A stretch of DNA of 64,000 bases from Citrus sinensis (GCF_022201045.2 NC_068558.1:43295501-43359500), one strand, 5' to 3'; positions 20,344 through 33,196 are shown, counted from the first letter of the stretch. Notes: generated by a model not told the origin, from the letters alone. Numbers and translations are program-made.

Positions 20344-21530
20344 TATTAACATATATGTTTCCATAATGTTGATTTTGATAATAACAAACAAGATTAATAA
20401 TGATTAACTTTTTAAGCTCAAATTATTTTTTCTACATTTTAAATAAATCATTATTTTCACATTATAAAGGTTTTATATTTAATGGAAAAATGATTTTATG
20501 AAATTAATTATTTTTCAAGTTTATGGTTTAATTGAAAGACTTTTGAAAACTTTAAAATCAACAAGTATTGCTTGAAATTTTGGGGAAGGACTTTTTTAAA
20601 AAGTTTCATAGCATTTTGGGCTATATAATAATTTCAAAAAGTTTTGGGAACAGTAAGTATTATTTAGAGATTCTGAAATTGGACTTATTTATAAAATTTA
20701 TAAAGTTTTGGGTTATAATATAATTTTATAAAGTTTTGAGGTCAAACTATAATTTTAGAAAATAATTCACTGCAGCAGTTACTCTAGCAAGCAGCTAACC
20801 GGATTTGACAAGCAGAAGACCAAATTTTGGGCAGTAAGCTTTTGCAACATAAACGGCTATCTTGATTTCAAAAGCAGCATATTGGATCTTCAAAATTCAA
20901 ATATATGATGTAACGGTAACATAAAAGCGGCTAACCGGATTCCATAAATGGTAAGCCGGTTATCACCAAAATGTGCATAACGACTAGTTTTTTAGCTCAA
21001 ACTATATAAACTCAAATCCAATTCATTTTTAGTAATCTAAGCAAGCAAAAACAAAAAGCACACAACATATATTGAGCTCTCATTTCGCAAATCATAAAAC
21101 ATTGAATCATTTTTGTTCTTCAATTTGTATATCTACTCTTTGAGAGAGTTCTTGTTGTAATTTTTAATTTCTCATCAAATTTGTGAGTGTTTAAGTGTGT
21201 GAGACACTTGAGTGAAAAGATTGAGAGATAATCTCTTTGTTGTAAAGGTTTATTGACACATTGGAAGTCATTGTAAGCTTTTGAAGCCTTGGAAGGCTTG
21301 AATAGTGAAATCCTCAAGTCCGGTGTGCTTGGAGGCGTGGACGTAGGCGGGGATTGCAAAACCATGTAAAAATCCTAGTGTTTGTTTTCTCTTCCCTTAC
21401 TCTTTTTATTTTCTGTGATTTATTGCTTTCGATTTCATTAAGGCATTAGATTAAATTATTGTGTGATTTGCTTGCTTAATTTTTAAATACCCAATTCATC
21501 CCCCTCTTGGGTTGCATAACTTGTATTTCA
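20344..21530 (+). repeat. Solo LTR, Copia-like family, copy 2
   Basis: A 1187-bp unit, TATTAACATATATG to TTGTATTTCA, flanked by exact duplications AGTCC (20339-20343 and 21531-21535). The first TG has mutated to TA. It matches 16671-17893 along its length, including the TATATAAAC box and the GGTGTGCTTGGAGGCGTGG segment, but is more diverged and slightly shorter. Different target duplications show two independent insertions of one family. Confidence 0.88.
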
Positions 21531-21549
21531 AGTCCAACCCAAGCAAATC

Positions 21550-22485
21550 TAGGGATAGCAAAATTCGGGTCCGGGTCCGGGTCCGGGTTTGGCCTTCCTG
21601 GTTCCGGACTCGGATGATAATTTTTAATACCAGACCCGGATGATTGCTATAGAGATGCGATTTCCATCTCTTCATCTAATGAATTCCTTTCCAGATCTCT
21701 AAATCTATTAACAACAATAATGAAAAATAATTCAAAATCAAATAATTAGAAATAAAGCCCAAGATAACCAAGCATACAAATTCAATTTTCAAACAAATTT
21801 GGCAATAATAATGACAAGTTGGGCTTTGTGGAGATTAAGTCAAGAAAATGGAAAAGGATAAATGGCTGCTTTTTTTTTTTAGGGAAAATGAACATCTCAC
21901 AGTAAAATACAGCAAAAAATTTCAGGTTGGTTAGTGGAAGTGTAGGCACACTCGCCTTGACTTTCTTGCAGTCCTTGCAATTCACCTCATACTTCTTGCA
22001 AAATTTGCAGAAAATTTTGCTATGCTGACTAAACCTTCATCTTCTTAATTGCTTCCTCAAACTGACACCATAACGGGTACCATACTTTCCAACTATTCCA
22101 GCGTTCTTTGCACACCATCATAGTGGCGTCGGAGCGAAGATCTGTAGTTCTTCAACAGTCAGCGACTGCTTCAGACGTTGAGCGATAAAGAAACCATACC
22201 GGTGACTGAAGTAAGTTTTTTTTAGGCTTTAGGGTTTCTCTTTCTTTTTTTTTGCCCTTTTTACACTTAAAAATTATTATTTAATTAATGTTAAAATAAA
22301 AATATCCGGGTCCGGGTTCCGAATATCTGGGTTCACCTAAACCTGGAACCGGACCCGGATTTGTTCGGGTTTAAAATATTGTTTTCGGATTTCGCATTTT
22401 TAATATTCTGACCGGGTTTAACCTGGACTGGATAATTCGGGTTTGTCCGAGTCTAATCCGGGTCCGAGTTTATTTGTCATCCCTA
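21550..22485. mobile_element. Nonautonomous hAT-type element
   Basis: It starts TAGGGATAGCAAA and ends TTTGTCATCCCTA (reverse complement TAGGGATGACAAA), flanked by exact 8-bp duplications AGCAAATC (21542-21549 and 22486-22493). Subterminal regions are rich in CGGGTCCGGG-type repeats in both orientations, typical of hAT ends. No transposase is present; the core holds a fragment of a ribosomal protein gene. Confidence 0.88.
21940..22130 (-). pseudogene. Captured fragment of ribosomal protein eL43 (L37a) gene
   Basis: On the minus strand, three short frames together match plant eL43: AGIVGKYGTRYGVSLRKQ, then IKKM, then SQHSKIFCKFCKKYEV with NCKDCKKVKA. The two CxxC pairs of the zinc ribbon are visible, but the loop between them is shortened and at least two frameshifts break the reading. 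A leader-like sequence (to about 22235, ending with a plant AAACCCTAAA-type motif) precedes it. The fragment lies wholly inside the hAT element, so it is transposon-captured cargo. Confidence 0.75.
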
Positions 22486-22603
22486 AGCAAATCCATTGTG
22501 GCCATATTTGAAAGTACTACACTGTACCATTAAAACTTAAAAACTGTTGGACTCTTGCTTTCGGCCTTGCATTGCTTTTGCGGTAGATTAGTAGTCGTTA
22601 TTT

Positions 22604-23372
22604 AAGCTCTGTTTGATTTATCTTTTCAAATAAAATTTATTTAAATAGAATTTTTGTTAGTAGAGTTTTTATTAAAAAAAAATTAATTGTTTGGTAGCCA
22701 ATGAGTGTTTTTTATTAAAAATTATCAAATTACTTTAATAGATAAGTTTTTTAAAATTATATTATGAAAAGAATGAAATAAAATTGTCCAATAAATAAAA
22801 GATATTTTAAACATTTTAATATTTAAAAAAATCTTTCCTACCTCTACTTTTAGAAGCCCAAAATTTAAGGTAAAATACCTTATTCAATCTTCAAAGACTC
22901 TACTAAAAAACAAATAACAACAAAAATTTTGATAAAAACTTATAAAATTAAATAAATACTTATGACTATTAGATAAGTCATAACAAATAACACTTAGACT
23001 CTTTTTGATATAACTTTTCAAATAGAATTTATTTAAGTAGAGATTTTGCAAACTGAGATTTCTCTAAAAATACTTTAGTTGTTTGATTATTAATGAGAGC
23101 TTTTATTAAAAATTATAAAATTATTTTGACAAGCAAGTTATTTAAAATTATGTTATGAAAGAAATGAATAAAATTATGAAATAAGTAAAGAATATTTTAA
23201 ACATTTGAACATTTTAAAAAAAAATTCAACTATTACTTTTAAAAATATAGAATTTGAATTTTTACTAATAAAAATAAAAAAACATAAAAACATATTTAAT
23301 TTTTAAAAATTATATTAAAAAAATAACTAAACAAAAAGTAATTTAAATATACTTATGAGATTAAATAATCGC
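22604..23372. repeat. Two tandem related MITE-like units
   Basis: Segments at about 22606-22815 and 22998-23215 are imperfect direct copies (TTTCAAATA.AATTTATTTAA, then TTTTTATTAAAAATTAT.AAATTA, then AAACATTT.AA). Edges such as TTAAGCTCTGTTTG and CAAATAACACTTA would suit a PIF/Harbinger MITE with TTA duplications, but the ends are not certain. No coding capacity. Confidence 0.5.
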
Positions 23373-23381
23373 TTATAATTA

Positions 23382-23922
23382 GGGTAAAAGTCTATTTAAT
23401 CCCTATATTTTAATATTAGTATTAATTTAGTCCCTATTTTTTTAAAATGTCTCGAAACATCCATGCCGTTAAAGTATTGATATCATTACCATTATTTTTT
23501 ATTTCTTTTGACTTAATTTTTACAATATTATTCTTTTATAATTTTTTTTATTTGGACATTAATAAAAAATAATAATTAGATTATCAATTTAACCCTAAAA
23601 AATAAAAAAAATTATATTAATTTTAATTGTCAAAAATTAAATTGTCAAAAATTGTATGCAAACTACCAAGTGTACAAATGGTACTTACAAAAAAATTAAT
23701 ATAATTTTTTAAGATTAAATTAAAATTTAATTATTTTCTTTTTATTAATGTATAAAAAATTATTATAAAAAGATAATATTATAAAAATAAACCAAAGAAA
23801 ATAAAAAATAACAATATAAATATTAATATTTTAACAACAGAAATATTTTAAAATATTTTAAAAAATACATAAATTAAATAGATATTAATCTTAAAATTAA
23901 GGAACTAAATAATCTTTTGCCC
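23382..23922. mobile_element. Mutator-like MITE in the TSA upstream region
   Basis: 541 bp with inverted ends GGGTAAAAG...CTTTTGCCC and an exact 9-bp duplication TTATAATTA (23373-23381 and 23923-23931). The arms continue as imperfect inverted repeats (TTTAATCCCTATATTTTAA against AGTTCCTTAATTTTAA). AT-rich, no ORF. Its right end is 157 bp before the TSA start codon. Confidence 0.85.
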
Positions 23923-24079
23923 TTATAATTATCGATCAGCCATATCAAACAATCACTTACAGCCACGTCAATCCATTAAAAAAAAAAGAAAATAAAGAGG
24001 CACGTCAATCTCTCTCCAACTTGATCTTCTTGCCGCAGGTTCGCAGCCGCCTCTTTTTCTTTGCCAAACACTGTCTGAA

Positions 24080-27000
24080 ATGGCTGCGCTGCAAGCAACA
24101 ACTAACTTCGTCCATCTCAAGAACCCACATGCTCATTATCTCCCTCGGCTCCCCTGTCACAAATCTACTCTTTCACTAAAAAGATTCACTCCCATGGCTG
24201 CTCTCACTGCATCTCCCACTGTTGGTCTCGCTGAAACATTCACCCGATTGAAGAAGCAAGGCAAAGTAAGCTCTTTTATCTCGTTTTTAATGTTTTTTTC
24301 TTTTCTTTTTTTAAAAGAATCGATTTTGGTTTTATGGTGTTGTGTGGATGTTATTTGGGGCACGCTGACTTCATAGAGTTTGCTTGAATTATTGTTGAGG
24401 ATTTAACAGGCTTGTTGATTATTATTGTTGATGATGCATTTCGTATGTTAAAATTATGACATCAAGGAAAAACAAAAATGAATTAAGCTGACAAATGGAT
24501 GCAAGTTGTGTTACATGTTGTCGGTTAGCATTGCTTCTTTCTTTCTCCACTCAAACATAGAACCCCAAGGTTATGGACATCCCTACAAAAGTTGGAAATT
24601 CAAAATTCATTGTCTAGATCGAAGCTTTATTTTGAAAATTAATCCTTATGCACAGGAAGATGTTATTGGAGACTACAACAAGCAAAATTCAAATTTTCCC
24701 CACCCTGAGTGATGCTGGGCAAGAAATTGAAGAAATCATTGAAATTTATAATATTTAGAAATATTTTAATTAATTTTTATTCCAGTTTAATTTGGTTGCC
24801 TTCTTTCAGGCGTTGTATATTTGAGTGTATTCCTAATTTAGGCATAAGTCCTATTAAATTAGATTTTCTAGTCGTATTAAGAGTAGTCTAGGATAAGCCG
24901 TAGTTAGTATAAATAAATATCTTTGAAGCTTTACAAGCAAACCTTGGTTATTTGTTATTGATAGCTAATATTTTTAAGCATTATGCTTGATCTTTTTTAT
25001 GGGATTTTTGTAGGATATCCTAACATTTTGGATGGGTAATGTCGTATTCAGAAACAAATTACTGTTTCAAATAATGGATCAATTTAGGTATTGATGTGAA
25101 TTGAAAAAAAAAAAAAAAACACTGATGATGATGGAATCAAAAGTTAATCTGTTATATATGATTTGTCTTTCTTGAAATGCTATGTCACTTAAGTATAGAT
25201 TTGTCTCGATTTTAGAAACTTAACTACTATGCTTTTAAAAGGACTTTGGAAACTCGAATACTGTTTTTCTTTTAAATGTTTTACACTTCATTTGACTGCT
25301 TATCTCTTTTAATGATACTCATTAATTATTTTTGCTGGTGAACAGAGGCATCTAATCTGATGGATTCCCGAAAATAGTTTTTTTCCTGAATTCATTAGTG
25401 ATGGCCCATTTTTATGGTCTGTAAATTGATTTGGGTTAATGTGGTTTTTCCAACGTTTTCTGTGACCTTATAACATCGCATCGATTATCATGACTCCGTG
25501 TGTAGGTGGCCCTTATTCCATACATCACTGCTGGTGATCCTGACCTTTCAACCACCGCAGAAGCGTTGAAGTTGCTTGACTCTTGTGGATCAGACATAAT
25601 TGAACTGGGTGTTCCATATTCTGATCCTTTAGCAGATGGTCCAGTCATCCAGGTTTGGTAATAGTATCGTTGTTTGTTTTTAAGTCTGTGTTCTGAATTC
25701 TGTTGTTAACAAGTGTTTCTTTTTAGGCTGCGGCTACACGATCTTTAGCAAGAGGAACCAACTTCAATGCAATTCTTTCTATGTTGAAGGAGGTAGGAGG
25801 TTATATGATGCTATGTTTCCTTCTATTACCAAATGGAAGGCATTTATGGTAGTAGCAATTTTTTTTTTCTTAATTCACATTTTCCTCTTTATTGTCTTAA
25901 TGAGAGAGCTTTATATGGTGACAAAGCTTCTATTTTAACTAATGTTCCATCGCTGCTAGCATGGTAAACTTATTATCTTGATGATGGGCTTTGGATAATG
26001 TGCGCCCCTATGCTAGCATTATACGTTGATGCACTTGTAAATCGATACTTTATTTTATCTTTTTCTGTTCCCTTTTGATCTACCTTTTCTCTTAAGAAAC
26101 CTTTTTTTTTTCCCCTCCAATTGAGCTGATTTGGCACTTTATTCATCTTAACTGTTTTTCTAACTATTTTAAGAGCAAAAGTACATACTTCACCAAGAAG
26201 TTTGTTGAATTACTTTTTTTTTTCTCCCCTCAAATGAAATTGGGAACTACAGATTTATGCATGGGTGTGGTTACAATTGATTCCTTGAACGATGCTGTTT
26301 CTATCAGCTAATGCATTGTGCATTTACTTCTCATTTTGTGCGTCCAAATGTTCTCACTATGCGTTTGCTGGACAGGTGGTTCCTCAAATGTCTTGTCCAA
26401 TTGCTTTATTTACATATTACAACCCAATTCTGAAGCGAGGAGTTGATAATTTCATGTCCACAGTAAGAGACATCGGCATACGTGGTAATTTATATGTTAT
26501 GTTTTTCATTAGTTTTTAGTTTTCAGTTGTGATGTTTACAGTCTCATACTCCTTGTGTTGAAAAAAAATTTTAGAATGATGAAGTGCTGCAAGAGGTTTA
26601 ACCAACCAGATATTTAGGTTTGAGCTCAATCTTATAATTCTTGTAAACGTGATAGCTACCACAACTCAATGGGGTCAAAATCCTTTCTTGCTCGGTAGAA
26701 AATTTTGCCGATGTGAAGGCCATCAAAAAGGTTTTGAAGAAACAGAATGATGCTGTTTGTTCCAGTCTTTGTGACATATTGTATGACTGGGACTTCTAAT
26801 AAAAAGGGTTTTGGATTAGTTGTCAATAATATTTGTTATAATTTCTCTTGCCGTGTCCATACATGAATAAGGAAGCTTAATTATTTTAAAATGTTAATGC
26901 TAGATATAATGTGGAGTACTTGCTCTCCCGAAATATGCTAGTTCTTTATTTGGGCTATTTAAAGAGATGGTGAAGAGTTACTGTTCTTAGATAAGTAACA

Positions 27001-29100
27001 ATTACAAAATAACGGCAGGACAATATCTTCGGCAGTGATTAGTTAGTTGATCAAGTTTAGTATACTGCAAATAGGTTTTTTCTTTAGAGAGGCAGTGGAC
27101 TCCTCTGAAATATGCTAGTTCTTGAATTTTATTTCTTATTTTATAGAAAAGGCAATTGGAAAATAATCATGTTTGTGTTACTAAAGTAACAGCTTTTATG
27201 AGAAACAATGATGTTATTCGCACTTTGCAGGCTATGCTTATAGGTGAAATGCACCTCTTTTTATATTTCTAATGGCTGATTTTCCTCTCTTGTTTTTCTA
27301 TTTGTTTAATGGTATTGTGTCCATTCTTGTTTACAGGGCTTGTGGTTCCAGATGTCCCTCTGGAGGAGACTGAATCTTTACAGAAGGAAGCCATGAAAAA
27401 TAAGATTGAGCTGGTATGTCTCTTTTCCAGAAATATTTCTCTTCTTGGTTTGAGCTCTTAAGAAAGCATTCCCAGCATGATATTTCCTTGGTAGTTAATA
27501 GTATCAAGTATTGAGGTGATTTTCTAGCAGGAGAGAGGATGATGCTTCAGGTTAAGATGGTTGCAGATTACTGGTTGTTAGAAATACTATAACCTATTTC
27601 AGTGGTTTGCATTGGTCCATGAAGCATATGTGTTGATGGATTATCTGAGAGCTTTGGTTTCTTGCATTAGGGCATGGGTCATCATTCTCAATAAATTCTC
27701 ACTGGTTTGACCACCCACTTTAATGATGGAATTGAAGTCCAATTGCCGTCAAGTGTGAAGTAAAAGGAATTGTGACGACATTAGATCATTAGATTTGTGA
27801 CCCATAATATTCATTTTTATAAAAGGAATATTCAATCCCTCCCTCCCCTCCTCTCCCCTCCCCCCGCCTCTTTTCCATAAGGGAAAGGGATAAGACAAAA
27901 TAATTTTTCCTTTTTGTGAATTTTTGAAATTTTCTTTAATGATTTTCTAAAAATCCTCAAAATTGTGTCATTGTGAATTTTTGAAAAAAAATTTCATCGT
28001 TTTGTTCAATTGGCTTCTCTCTTCCTTAAAAGTTTATAGTGAATCCTATGTTTTTACTCTGATTATGTTATTTAGGTACTTTTTACAACTCCCACCACTC
28101 CAACAGATCGAATGAAAGCCATTGTTGAAGCATCAGAGGGATTTGTCTATCTTGTAAGATCCCTATTCTGCATCGTTAAATTCTTTACCATTTTCTTTTT
28201 TAAAGTTCACATGGCTTAATGTTGGATTCTCTTTCCATTGAACATAAGGCTGTGGCAAGATTTTGACATCCTTTTTAATACATGCTGGAACTATAGGTAA
28301 GCTCAATTGGAGTTACTGGAGCTCGCGCTTCTATTAGTGGCCATGTTCAAACTCTTTTAAGGGAAATTAAAGAGGTTTGTCTTTGCAATTGGATTTTTCT
28401 ATTTTCTGGCTCAGACAACCATTTGTTTAAAGGACACCAACTAGTCCTGATGGCGTATATATGAAAATTGTTTTGACAAATCCCTTCAGCATAAACTAAA
28501 TTCTCGTGAGAAACTATTTTCTGTCAAAAGAACTAAAAATTGGGCACTTTGATTTTATGGTGTGCAAAGACATTATTAACATTATATTCATTTTAATCAG
28601 CTGTATACTTCATGATCAAAACAATTTTCCTACCATCTATTATTGTTAAGTGTGTATAAAAATGCATTACAAATGTATGATTTTAATATCTCTACTGCTC
28701 TAATAAGGGCAGCAACAGTACATTGTACATCCATTAAACCAAAAGTTTCTCATTGATGAAGCAAATAGGATATATCACGAATAACTCATGCTTTTATATG
28801 TAATGTGACAGTCATCAACTAAGCCCGTTGCAGTTGGCTTTGGCATATCAAAACCTGAGCATGTGCAACAAGTAAGACTTTTAGACTTAACCTGAATCCC
28901 TTTCTGTTGCCTATCTTACGCTCCCCATAGGTGTAATTATTATTCAATTCAAAACATTGCCGCAGGTAGCAGGATGGGGAGCTGATGGTGTGATTGTTGG
29001 GAGTGCTATGGTGAAGCTATTGGGTGAAGCACAATCTCCTGAGGAGGGACTGAAGGAGCTAGAAAAATTCGCAAAATCGTTAAAATCTGCTCTCCCGTGA
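24080..29100 (+). CDS. TSA1: Tryptophan synthase alpha chain, chloroplastic
   Basis: Cleaves indole-3-glycerol phosphate to indole and glyceraldehyde 3-phosphate in the plastid, working with the beta subunit. Nine exons: 24080-24265, 25506-25652, 25727-25792, 26376-26484, 27337-27413, 28076-28153, 28297-28374, 28812-28871, 28966-29100; all introns GT-AG and in phase; 311 residues. Residues 1 to about 50 are a Ser/Thr/basic transit peptide. Catalytic Glu 95 and Asp 106 lie in [14 protein letters not shown]; phosphate-binding VGFGIS and [10 protein letters not shown] follow. Length equals the plant family. A free indole synthase (BX1/INS type) is the alternative, as the two are hard to separate by sequence. 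A MITE ends just upstream. Confidence 0.95.
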
Positions 29101-29325
29101 GAACAGTAATGTAGATCAGCAATAATGTTTGATCAAGTGTACTTCTAAAAACGATTTTCTATTTAGAGAATCAAATTTTAAAAAGAACTGTATTTCCTGA
29201 TGCTAAAGTTGAATATGTAGTATAAAATTAGAGAATCTATTCTCCAAATCCTGATTTGGAGATTGTGTAATGCTTACTCTGCAAGTCCTTGCAAGATGGA
29301 TTCTATATTCAAATAATGGCAAATG

Positions 29326-29437
29326 CTATGTTACAATTAATGTAACATACACACTCAACAACAACCACACAAATTGTGTGGGCCCATCATTTGTGTGGTT
29401 GTTGTTAAGTGTGTATGTTACATTAATTGTAACATAG
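29326..29437. mobile_element. 112-bp foldback element flanked by a 16-bp duplication
   Basis: Arms of about 48 bases (CTATGTTACAATTAATGTAA..., ending CCACACAAA) match as inverted repeats with one difference, around a short loop. Flanks carry TTCAAATAATGGCAAA on both sides (29308-29323 and 29438-29453); the left copy is followed by two extra bases before the arm. A duplication this long is unusual for a DNA MITE. Confidence 0.75.
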
Positions 29438-29869
29438 TTCAAATAATGGCAAAACTTGGTATACGTGTACTCTTGTAATCGGCTTGGCAAGATCGTACTT
29501 TTTTGGGTGGAAATCACCCTTGGGATTCGACTGTATTTTACGGTGTGTTTAGTGGAAATCACCCTTGGGACCGTATTTATATTTGAGGATTCACATGGCC
29601 CTCGATTTGTGTTATTTATCTATTTTGTCCTTTTTTTTGTGCTAATGTTAGCGGTGTGTTTAGTTATGGAATTGAAAAATCGGAGTTCGGAATAAAAATG
29701 ATGATGACGTTTACTTATTAAATTAAAAGTGAAAATGAGAATAAATTCGTGATGTTTATATATTTTTAATTAAGAAATGAGAATTTGACACCCACGTGAA
29801 GATTGAGGATCAAGTTCTGATTCTTTATATTTTTATTGTCTCAAATTTCATCATTCGAAGTGTCTTCAA

Positions 29870-30130
29870 TTAAAATATTATTATTGTTATTGTTCTTATT
29901 CTTGCAATTATTGTTACAAATAATAATATTTTTAGCAGCAACAATAATATTATTATTATTAATAGTATTAAAAATACTATTTTTATTATTAGTATTTCGA
30001 TTGTTATTGTTATTCTTATTGTGATTGTGATTGTGATTGCTATTGTTATGTTTTTGTTTATTATTATTAACAATAATTCTTTTGGATAATAATAATAATA
30101 ACACAATTAGTATAATAAACAATAACAATA
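29870..30130. repeat. Degenerate ATT/GTT trinucleotide tract
   Basis: A long stretch of TTA/TTG/TTC-type triplets, including repeated TGATTGTGATTG. Frames on both strands are open simply because of composition; no gene is called. Confidence 0.75.
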
Positions 30131-31882
30131 ATCAACTAAGTTCATTTTAGTAATTCAAAACAATCCATTCCGATTACAAGACAAAGAGAACACATAAATG
30201 ACAATGCAGCTCACTCTGATTTGAATTCCTATATCTAAAATAAACAATTTATTCTGATTATCATTACTCATTTTGATTCCAACCCATTTCGATTCTAGTT
30301 CATTCCGATTCTAAACTATTTTGATTACCAATTGATAAATGTATCATTACATTAGTTGTAGGAATTAGAATTGAAATAAGTTGTATTTTTATTGGTGTGT
30401 TTACTTTTTTAATTGGCACACAAGTACTAAATGATCAATTGTTTATCGTTTTGTAAATAAAATGACATGTCATACGCAAGAGGAATAAGGAGAAGACGTG
30501 TTATCCTCATCATTCACATGACTGACATGCATAACTTGTATGTGCCGGTGCGTACATTAGATGACTTGTCACTTATGTTTTTATCATAAAAGACATTTCA
30601 TTGGATTTAGAAATGTTCCAATGAGATGACGGTTCTTTTCTTGCTTGACAAACGATGCAACAACTATAAAATTGAAATTCAAATGATTCTAATAAAAGTG
30701 AGAGATTGTTTGTATTTTATCAGTTATGTAGAATAATAATCATAATTGTTATTGTTGTTAAAATTATAAATATGTCATTATCCTATAATATTGTAGACTT
30801 GCAATCCACAAACTTTATTTCACATTAGTTGTATATGAAATTCTTCAAGAATACTCTAGATTTAAGAGAAAATGAAATCATGTAACCTATTCTTCTGAAA
30901 ATTATTATTAAAAAGTATATTTATCAATCAAGTGGGATAGTTTTTGGGTGCGAAATGAAAAGGAAAAAAAAATCCTTTTGGGAAATAAATAGCGAAATAA
31001 ATGAAAAACTGCATTTCTAGCTCATTAAAAAATGCGCTTGATTTCTTCACCTACAGCATTTCTCGATATTGGTCAGGATTCTTAGCCACCATAAGCGGCT
31101 AGGAAATCTTTCCGCCAGGCAATAAAATTTCAATTAATGTCTATCAAGCAATTAAGAGATGGCTTCTTCCTAGAAGAATGTTGCTAACTCGGAGATCACA
31201 CCGCAATCCAGCTACAATCCCCAACTAAAAGATTCGGTATCACATAACTTTCATTATTTCATCACATAGATTACACCATTCAACTTTTACTCCCACCCTC
31301 ACTACTCTTTGCAGCTCTTGTGATATACAACAACATACGTTATCACCGTGCAACGAGCTGGAGATGAATATAAAATCGTGCCCCGGAATTCAGTGTTTAA
31401 TTAATCGGAGTGGCTTTCCATCTCTATTCATTAGTTTATGAAGATATGTTGCAGAGGATCGGCGCCACTCTTCAATGATCGAGCATATAAATACAGGGCA
31501 AAAACAACTTCTGGTAATCATACCAAATCATCGGGCAAACACCTTATTAATAGATGCAGGATTGAACTGCGAATGTTGCTTATTCTGCGCTTCGAATTAA
31601 AAAAATAAAATAAAAACACTGCTGATTCTAACTCTATGCTAGCAAATGGTTTTTTTTTTTCTCACCAAATGATTTCAGTCCAAAGCCACCGTGTATTATG
31701 CACACAAATACATACATATAAAACACAACTTGTATCCAAACTAATATTTCTTCACCAGAGTTCATGAATAGTTGGTAGAAAAATTACCCAAGTACAAATA
31801 TAGGAAGAATCATATATGTAACTATATAAATATGCAGTCGAGGGAAAGGAGATTAAACAGAGACACCACTGTATATCTAAGC

Positions 31883-33196
31883 TCAGCGCCTGTCAGATGC
31901 CACAGATTCTACAGAGACGAGGTTCTTCACTCGTGAAAGAACTGAATCTTGTGCAGGATCATACGGATGATCCTTGGAAGGTATCTCCAAAATTGCAGGG
32001 ATCGGCTTGTTATGGCTATCAACCAAAAACCTTATCCTGTTTGCAACCTGAACATCAAGGACTTAGTTTAATACTGCATACCAAACTAGAGATCTCATAG
32101 GAAATTAGAAGCTCATTTCATTCTGACATCATTCTCGTTCTCGCCACAAAAAAAATTAAACTTAAGGATAGAATATACAGATTATCTTTTGGCATAAGTA
32201 AATCAAACATCTCGGTGAACAAATTTCAACTTGATAAATTATGAAATGCACTACCTGATATAAGTGGGACAACTTACATATTGGCTAATTAGAACTATTG
32301 CGATATCCTCCCTGGATGTGAACTCTTTAAATGCATCTTCAATTTGCTTTATAGTTGTTTCTGAAAGGGATTAGCAAAAGCTTTTTATAATCAACACACT
32401 GATTGCAATATAAATGAACTCCACTCACAGAGTCAGCATAAATATAAAATGCCATAAGATATGCATGTAAACAAAATCTAAGAGCTTTTTGCGCAACAAA
32501 ATCTCAAAAATTTAAATGGCAAAAATAAACAAACATTCATCGCAAACCTTTTACTTGAGCACAACATAAAGTTAAGGTAAATAATGATTGTTTGATACAA
32601 ACAGTGCATGAAAACATACGATGCTTTTCAAAGCAATAAAGGTAATAAGTTTAGAAGCATACTTGAGTCCACAATAAGGTAATTTGTCTTCCTCCGCAAG
32701 TCAACATTCCCAACTCCAGCAAGCAAAAATCCAACTACAGTGTCCTATAAAAAAAAATATAACACATTAGACATGCTTCAGGCAAGTAGCGACGCCCATT
32801 TTTTCAATATCAAATCTTAAATTTTGACAACAACCCAACAGTGGACTTGCATCAGGAGATGATCAAACATGTATGGCTGTTGCATGGTCCTTGAAACACT
32901 CGAAGCATACTGGCTTGCGCAACAACTATGTTAATATAAATTCATTGGTACTATTATTTAAAATTTACAGGAGAAAAAAAATTGCAGGTACAATCAACTT
33001 GTGCAAAGAAACTAGAAGGAATAATTAATTATATATGATACCTCACAAACAAGTAAAAAAAGATTGGTACAAAACATTTAACCACTCAAGATTATTCCAT
33101 TCATATCAATCCAATTCAGCTGATAAGCTGTACCTCATCTGCGATCATAGCGATGAGCGCCGAGGCAGCGGTACGTATTTGAGGTCTATTAGCCAT
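31883..33196 (-). CDS. VHA-F: V-type proton ATPase subunit F
   Basis: A component of the soluble V1 sector central stalk, which couples ATP hydrolysis to proton pumping at vacuole and endosome membranes. Four exons on the minus strand: 33134-33196, 32663-32744, 32278-32360, 31883-32047; GT-AG introns in phase; 130 residues. It begins MANRPQIRTAASALIAMIAD, then DTVVGFLLAGVGNVD and the EDIAIVLISQY segment, then the conserved RFLVDSHNKPIPAILEIPS, and ends with TGA at 31883. Length equals the family (about 128-130). A 5'-UTR intron is likely: an AG acceptor at about 33217 and a GTAAAA donor at about 33300. Converges with TSA. Confidence 0.95.

Larger units (their letters stand above)
29101..31882. 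other. Intergenic region between convergent TSA and VHA-F genes
   Basis: Holds the 3' ends of both genes, a perfect-arm foldback (29326-29437), direct repeats of GGAAATCACCCTTGGGA (about 29508 and 29553), a low-complexity ATT/GTT tract and AT-rich DNA with no recognised gene. From about 30300 to 31880 I see nothing distinctive. Confidence 0.6.

Noticed and set aside
24640..25020. Possible LTR fragment in TSA intron 1
   Set aside because: It has a TATAAATA-like box and LTR-like phrasing, but no ends, no duplication and no second copy in the window.
29836..30128. Leu/Ile- and Asn-rich ORFs near 30 kb
   Set aside because: Translation of a degenerate ATT/GTT repeat; open on both strands.
31897..32100. 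Plus-strand ORF near the end of VHA-F
   Set aside because: Opposite strand of VHA-F exon 4.
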